Shown here in pieces: positions 54,701 through 60,700 of a DNA stretch of 64,000 bases (the first letter of the stretch is position 1; each line of letters begins with the position of its first letter). The translations under genes and the position numbers were made by a program. Under the pieces are notes generated by a model. That model was given only the letters and a program-made list of their open reading frames with translations, was not told where the DNA came from and made no database searches. Location of the stretch: positions 14,750,729 through 14,814,728 of the forward strand of contig CM049314.1 in assembly GCA_026874595.1 (NCBI GenBank), read 5' to 3'. Origin of the DNA: Sipunculus nudus (taxonomy: Eukaryota > Annelida > Sipuncula > Golfingiida > Sipunculidae).

Positions 54701-57700
54701 TGATTATGACATTATACAATAACGTTATATGATATATTAATTATTAACTTAAGGGATATATTTACATTTTCTATCTGAAAGTAACACAGTTAACCAACGT
54801 TATTACCAGATTTACCTGGAGACAGTATAAATTATTTCTTTAAACCTCCAGCTGGATTTACTTGCAACATTGCATGATGACGTTTTCTAATTTTAAACAC
54901 TATATAACTACATGTGAACATTTAGCGAGTATGATTCAAATAATTTTCAAAATATGAAAAGATTGGTTATGCTCATGTCAAATTTAATTTTTGAACGGTT
55001 TCATGTGTAACCTGGTACACCGTTTCTGATTATATCTTATAACTAAAAATCGGGAATATGCATTCCGCACCAAAGATAATGGAATTAAATGACACCTTCC
55101 TCTGCATATTTTCAAATTTGCTGTGGCAAATTCTTCACTTCTTTTGAATATTTAAATTTTCCGAGGATATTAAATGTTGTAGAATGAATATAACATTTTT
55201 CTGGAATTCATCGTTAAGTTTGAGCCATTTAAATGTCAATCTTCTAATATATATATACACATTTATAGTAGAGCGTCGTTTATCCTGAAAGCTCGGAGCG
55301 TATGGTTTCGTTCGGATTAACGATTCTACACGATTTGCGATGATTACCAGTCTGCCGCACCGGATTTTACCAGAGATTGAAAGATATGAATGAATGTCAA
55401 TTAAAGCTTGTCCAAAATAAACGTTTGCAACAGCATCTATGTAAGGTTTTCCATCAATTTAATCAAATCACGATATAAAATACGTTGATACATTGCTGAT
55501 TGGCCATGTATATATATACCTGATGCCTGAATTCATGTCTAGTTGTAGCGTTGTAAACTTAAATCATATGTGTGTGTGTTTTTTCACAATGAGTATGCCA
55601 AGATGTGGCACCCCCCCCCCCCTCCCTATCTCTAGATTCTGACAACGCATCTGACGTTGACTGATACCTAAGAGCCGGTGTCCAACCCCGGACCTTGTGG
55701 TCCGCTTTCCCACATTTTCCTGATGTCGGGCATATCATTAAGTTTTCGTTAATTCACTTCAGGTTAACGGGGAAACAAAGACCCTGCCTATCTCGCTTCT
55801 GGACGGAAAGATCAAGGTTGGTATCAGCGGCAAAAATGTCAAGGTCAGCACAGCCTGCGGTATCACAGTCACCTTCGACGGTAACCACAAGGCCACTGTT
55901 GAGACTCCAGGCAAATACCGCGGCAAGCTGACAGGTATCTGTGGTGACTGTAACGGCAAGAAGGACGACTTCCGCACCTCAAAGGGTGTTGACGTGTCCA
56001 GACAGCCAGCGAAAGCAATGTATGCTGCCATTGGTAACAGCTACGTTGTTCCTGATGACTCCGATAAGCCATCAAACAAGTACGTGAAATTTTAATACAT
56101 TACCACCTGTCGTTTCTTTGAATACCTTAAAAATCAAGTTTTAAGTACTTGTTTCCTTTGATTACTGTCTCTCTCATTTTTGGAGTCGAATATGTCAGAT
56201 TTTCAGCTATATACTTCATCCATTCATTGAAGACTTTATAATAAAATAAAGAAAATCATGCAAGGTTGTCCGTTTAAGCAGTGAATTCGTCAAAGTAAAT
56301 AATTTCACTGTGAACTTAACGGAAGTTGCCATCTGTTTACAGGTCCACACGTGTTCAATTATATCGCATGGAAGAGATAACTAAATCCAACAAAATTCTA
56401 TATTTCATTTTATAATTAAAACATGCAGACATTCCGAATGTATATTAATCCGAAATTAAATTCCATGACCAATGCGGTATATTTGGGATAGTTAAATAAG
56501 AGGTCGTGGAAGGTTTTAATTTCGAGATCCCTCTTTTATTCATAATCAGGCTTGTCACTTATTATGAATAGCATTTATATAAAGTGAATGTGTCTGTTTA
56601 TTGTCGTAATGCCCTTGCAGGCCAAAAGTACGACAACCAGAAAATGATACTCTGCGGCTTCAAGACCAAGGTCGTTTTGAGCGAGACACGATGAGTTACA
56701 CAAAAAAAAATATAAAGAAAAGATCAATATTGTCTTTAAATTGTAGGTGTGAGGTACCTCAATCAGAGCCGACACCAGGCAAGGACTGCCCTCTATCGTC
56801 AGCCAGTCAGATCGCCGGATCCACCATGTGCGGACTCATCACAAGTACTGCTATGAGTCCATTCGCTGATTGTATCAAGAGCGGTAAAGTAGACCTCCCC
56901 GGATTCGTAGCCTCTTGCAAGTATGACGTCTGCTCGGCCTGGGCGGATCCAGACCAAAGAAGTGATGTTCTCTGTGAAAACCTGGAGAATTTTGCTGACG
57001 CATGTTATGACAAAGGTTTCAAGTTCCAGTGGAGAAAAGCAAACTTCTGCCGTAAGTCAACTGAGGTTTTAGTGTTTAATTTTTTCACAACGTTATTTGT
57101 GAACTTTTATTTCAAGTGTGAGCTTTGTGTAATATTATTCCATATCGTAATCAAACCATTTATCCAAATCTTCAAGCCTTTTCCGTGAGCCATGCATATT
57201 TTGAGTCTTGAAAATTGACTTAAACTGTCTTTAAAATTTAATTTAGCATTTCAATATTATACGTTAATAAGATATGGATAAACAATACTCTTGAAAATAA
57301 ATAGGTCATGTTGGTGGATAGAGGAAGTTGATGTATCGTTATATATGTATTGTTTATTTTTAAATAGCAATATGAACGATTACAAATAAAGAGACAAATG
57401 AATTTGAATTTTTGAGAATAAAACTGGAATTATGTGATTCTTTTGTTTATATTAGCACTGTCATGTGGCAAGGACATGGTGTACACGACATCAGCAAGCG
57501 CCTGCCCCGCCACATGTGTCAACCCAACTCCAGACCCCAGCAAATGTGGAGATAGTCCCGGCGAGGGCTGTGTATGTAAGCCAGGGTACGTCCTGTCCGG
57601 CACCGAGTGTGTACCGCTCTCTAAATGTGGATGCTCATACAGAGGAGAATACCGCGCTGTAAGTATATGTTTTGAGATATAAAGTCATGCCCACACAGTA

Positions 57701-60700
57701 TCCTACCATGATTCGAGCGTTATCCGGGCCCCTTCTCAGCAGGTACGGTTCCAATCGCACCCAAGATTCTTTATACAGATAGTTTCCGCATTGAAACTTT
57801 CCTGCGAGAATCTCCTTCTGGTATTTACGTGTCCCTATGAAAGCAGAGTGATTTATCCCTCGCAATCATTCAAAAAACCATAGCCGTGGAGCCATCTTTT
57901 GTAAAGGCTAAAACCTGGACGTCGCAGGTCGCGTGACGCTGGACATAATTGTATATAGTCGGATATTTGTGTTTATAGTCACATTTATCTGAAATCTGAA
58001 ATTCTTTAAGCTTCTCTGTCATATATGAACGTTGCAGTTCTCTCATAAATTGACATAGCTTAATATAATTGTATGTCATTTTCATAAAATATCATCCAGA
58101 AACACGTGTATGTCCTATTTATGTATTGTTTATTTGATGAAGGTATTATGTACTATGTAATACATCACAGTAGCTCGAATGTACCTCGACCTTGGAGGCC
58201 GCAAATCATTACATCCCGTTTGTCACCGCACTCTTCGACAGAAAGAACATGGTGACAAAAGCGCGCTGAACGTGCAATGAATGTACGTTTTATTAAAATA
58301 GAAAAAGCAAAAGTTTAAAAATGAAGTAAGCATCGCTCTTCACATTTTTTTTTATAGACACGCATATTTACCAATACAGAGTATTATTTAACGTTTATGC
58401 TTTGAAGGGTTTCTCTATACTGAAACTCTAATAAAGAATTTGCATTTCCACTTATTTTAAATGTCTCTGCATTTATTACACTATTACCCTGAGCTCATTT
58501 TGAGTCGTGTATATAAATTCAAGATCAGCTGTTCAACCAGTCCAGAACTTGACGCTGGCGGGTCTCACACACACTTCCCCCCAAATAGGGGTGTTAGTTT
58601 TCTTGAGGCCCGTCTGCGTCCAGTTACGGACTACTTAACCAATGAAGTGATCTACGCCCACTTCCCGTTCTTGCTTTTCATCAAAAACGTGTTTGCCTTG
58701 GTTTGACTTTTTAATAGTTAGTCTTCTATTGCACCTCTTCCCCGTTAAACTCCCAGTATTTATCAGAGCGCATAAGTCCCGTCAAAATTACAAAGTGACA
58801 TCTCGGGGTATACAGTGAATCATATTTATTCAGTTTCAATCAACTAGAAACATTATTTCTTTTGAGTTTTGTTGGTTATATTACTTAAGTAGTTTAAATT
58901 CCGAAACAGATAAATAGCATTTTCCATGCAGTGGTTTGTTTGATGCAGATCCTATAAAGGAGAATGATTTTTAGCATTTCATAAAAACTAAATGTTGTCT
59001 GTATTAAAGCTTCCGATTCACCTACATTTTCTGTAGTGTTTACATGATAACTGGCTTACTGTACGTACATGTTAATGAACTGTAGGTATAACCTGTAATG
59101 AAAAGTTATGATAACGCCTCAGTGAGGGAGGCATGAGCTTGTTTATATACAAGCTGTTACTAAATATAGAACGTGGCAGTTATGACAAACGGAACAAAAA
59201 ACTTGACCAAGGTGGTTGGTTACATTTGTGTCGAAGCTGAAAAGTCAGTAGTTGCAAACGCCCTTTCCAAAACCCTTGTTCGTTTGATTTGCCGCCAGAT
59301 GTCCTAGTTGAATGTGTATGGATTATTTTGGCGCCCCACGTGTTATAACACGTTTCCTAATCTATTTCTTATTAAAGCTTTCAAGATATACTCGTTAGTT
59401 AATAGACGTCAGATATTAGAATAGGCCCCTTTGAGGCAGTATCCGCCTGGCATGATTACTTTCTCTCAGGAAATCTTCACAAACATTTACCAATGGATGC
59501 TAGGCGATTAACCTCTATTCAAATAGGTTCGTTGGCTTACAAACTCGTGGTTTTGCCTTCGAAATTTATCAATCGGATTATTTTCATTTCTTTTTACATT
59601 GAGGTCTGACCTGTAAATGTAATATTATGACCCTCATGTTAAATTGTAGAGTTTCATGCGTAGTGTGCATACTGTTACGAAGGACCTGTTTAAAACATGT
59701 TATATTTAGATTAATCCAAAGCGCATGTAGGGATTTGTCGTGATGTTTTAAGTCGTTACTTTTTAAGAATAACTTCGTTGAATAATCGTTAAATTATAAA
59801 AAAGACACAGGCTCTCTGCTCGGAAATCGCTCAAGTAGCACTGATACAAGCTGCCGGACATATGGAATTTACAAAGTAAACTCATATTAGCATTTTTTCA
59901 CGCAAATACCCATGTACGGACATTAAGGTTATAAGCTTTACTGTTACGCATCAAACAACAAATTATATTAAATAAGTAAATGATTATTATGGAGTTATTA
60001 AATGTGAATTTGTAGTTGGGAGAAGAATGGATCAGCAGCACCTGCACCACTGTTTACCGCTGTGCCGCTGACAGAGCTGGTAAGCCAAGGGTGACAACCA
60101 CCGCCGCCAAGCGCTGTCATCGGTACGCTCGCTGCGCCCTCGTGCGGGGAACCAGAAAATGTGTTTGTAAGACAGGATTCTCCGGCGACGGAATTGACAC
60201 ATGTAACAGCGACCGTAAGTGGGGTTTACGTGCAATATGCTTTCTACATTTAAACGCCAGTGTAAACGGTAATACATTTAATCTCGAAAATGACGGCCTT
60301 TGCCTCGAATCATTAGAGAGCAATGTAATAGTTAATTAAAACATGTTGTTTCAAAGACAACAGGAGTTTTATATTGAACTTAAAATAGTTTTGAGTGCCA
60401 GTTGACGTATTTTAACTAATTTATTCTGATATTTCATACATACAAGTTCACACCATCACTATGATGATCAATATTTCATATTCTGATGAATTGTTCTTGG
60501 TGTATTTTAATGGCATTACTTTCTGATACTGTTATACCTTTGCAAAATTATGCTTTGCCTATCATCGAATACTATTCAGATTTAAAGTATAGTGCCATTA
60601 TCTTAACATCTTAGAGGAAAACTGCTGCTGTAGGCTTCTTGCAAACATTGTCTCGGTTGGTTCATGCAGCTTGACACGGTCGTGAACTTTTTGTTAAAAT

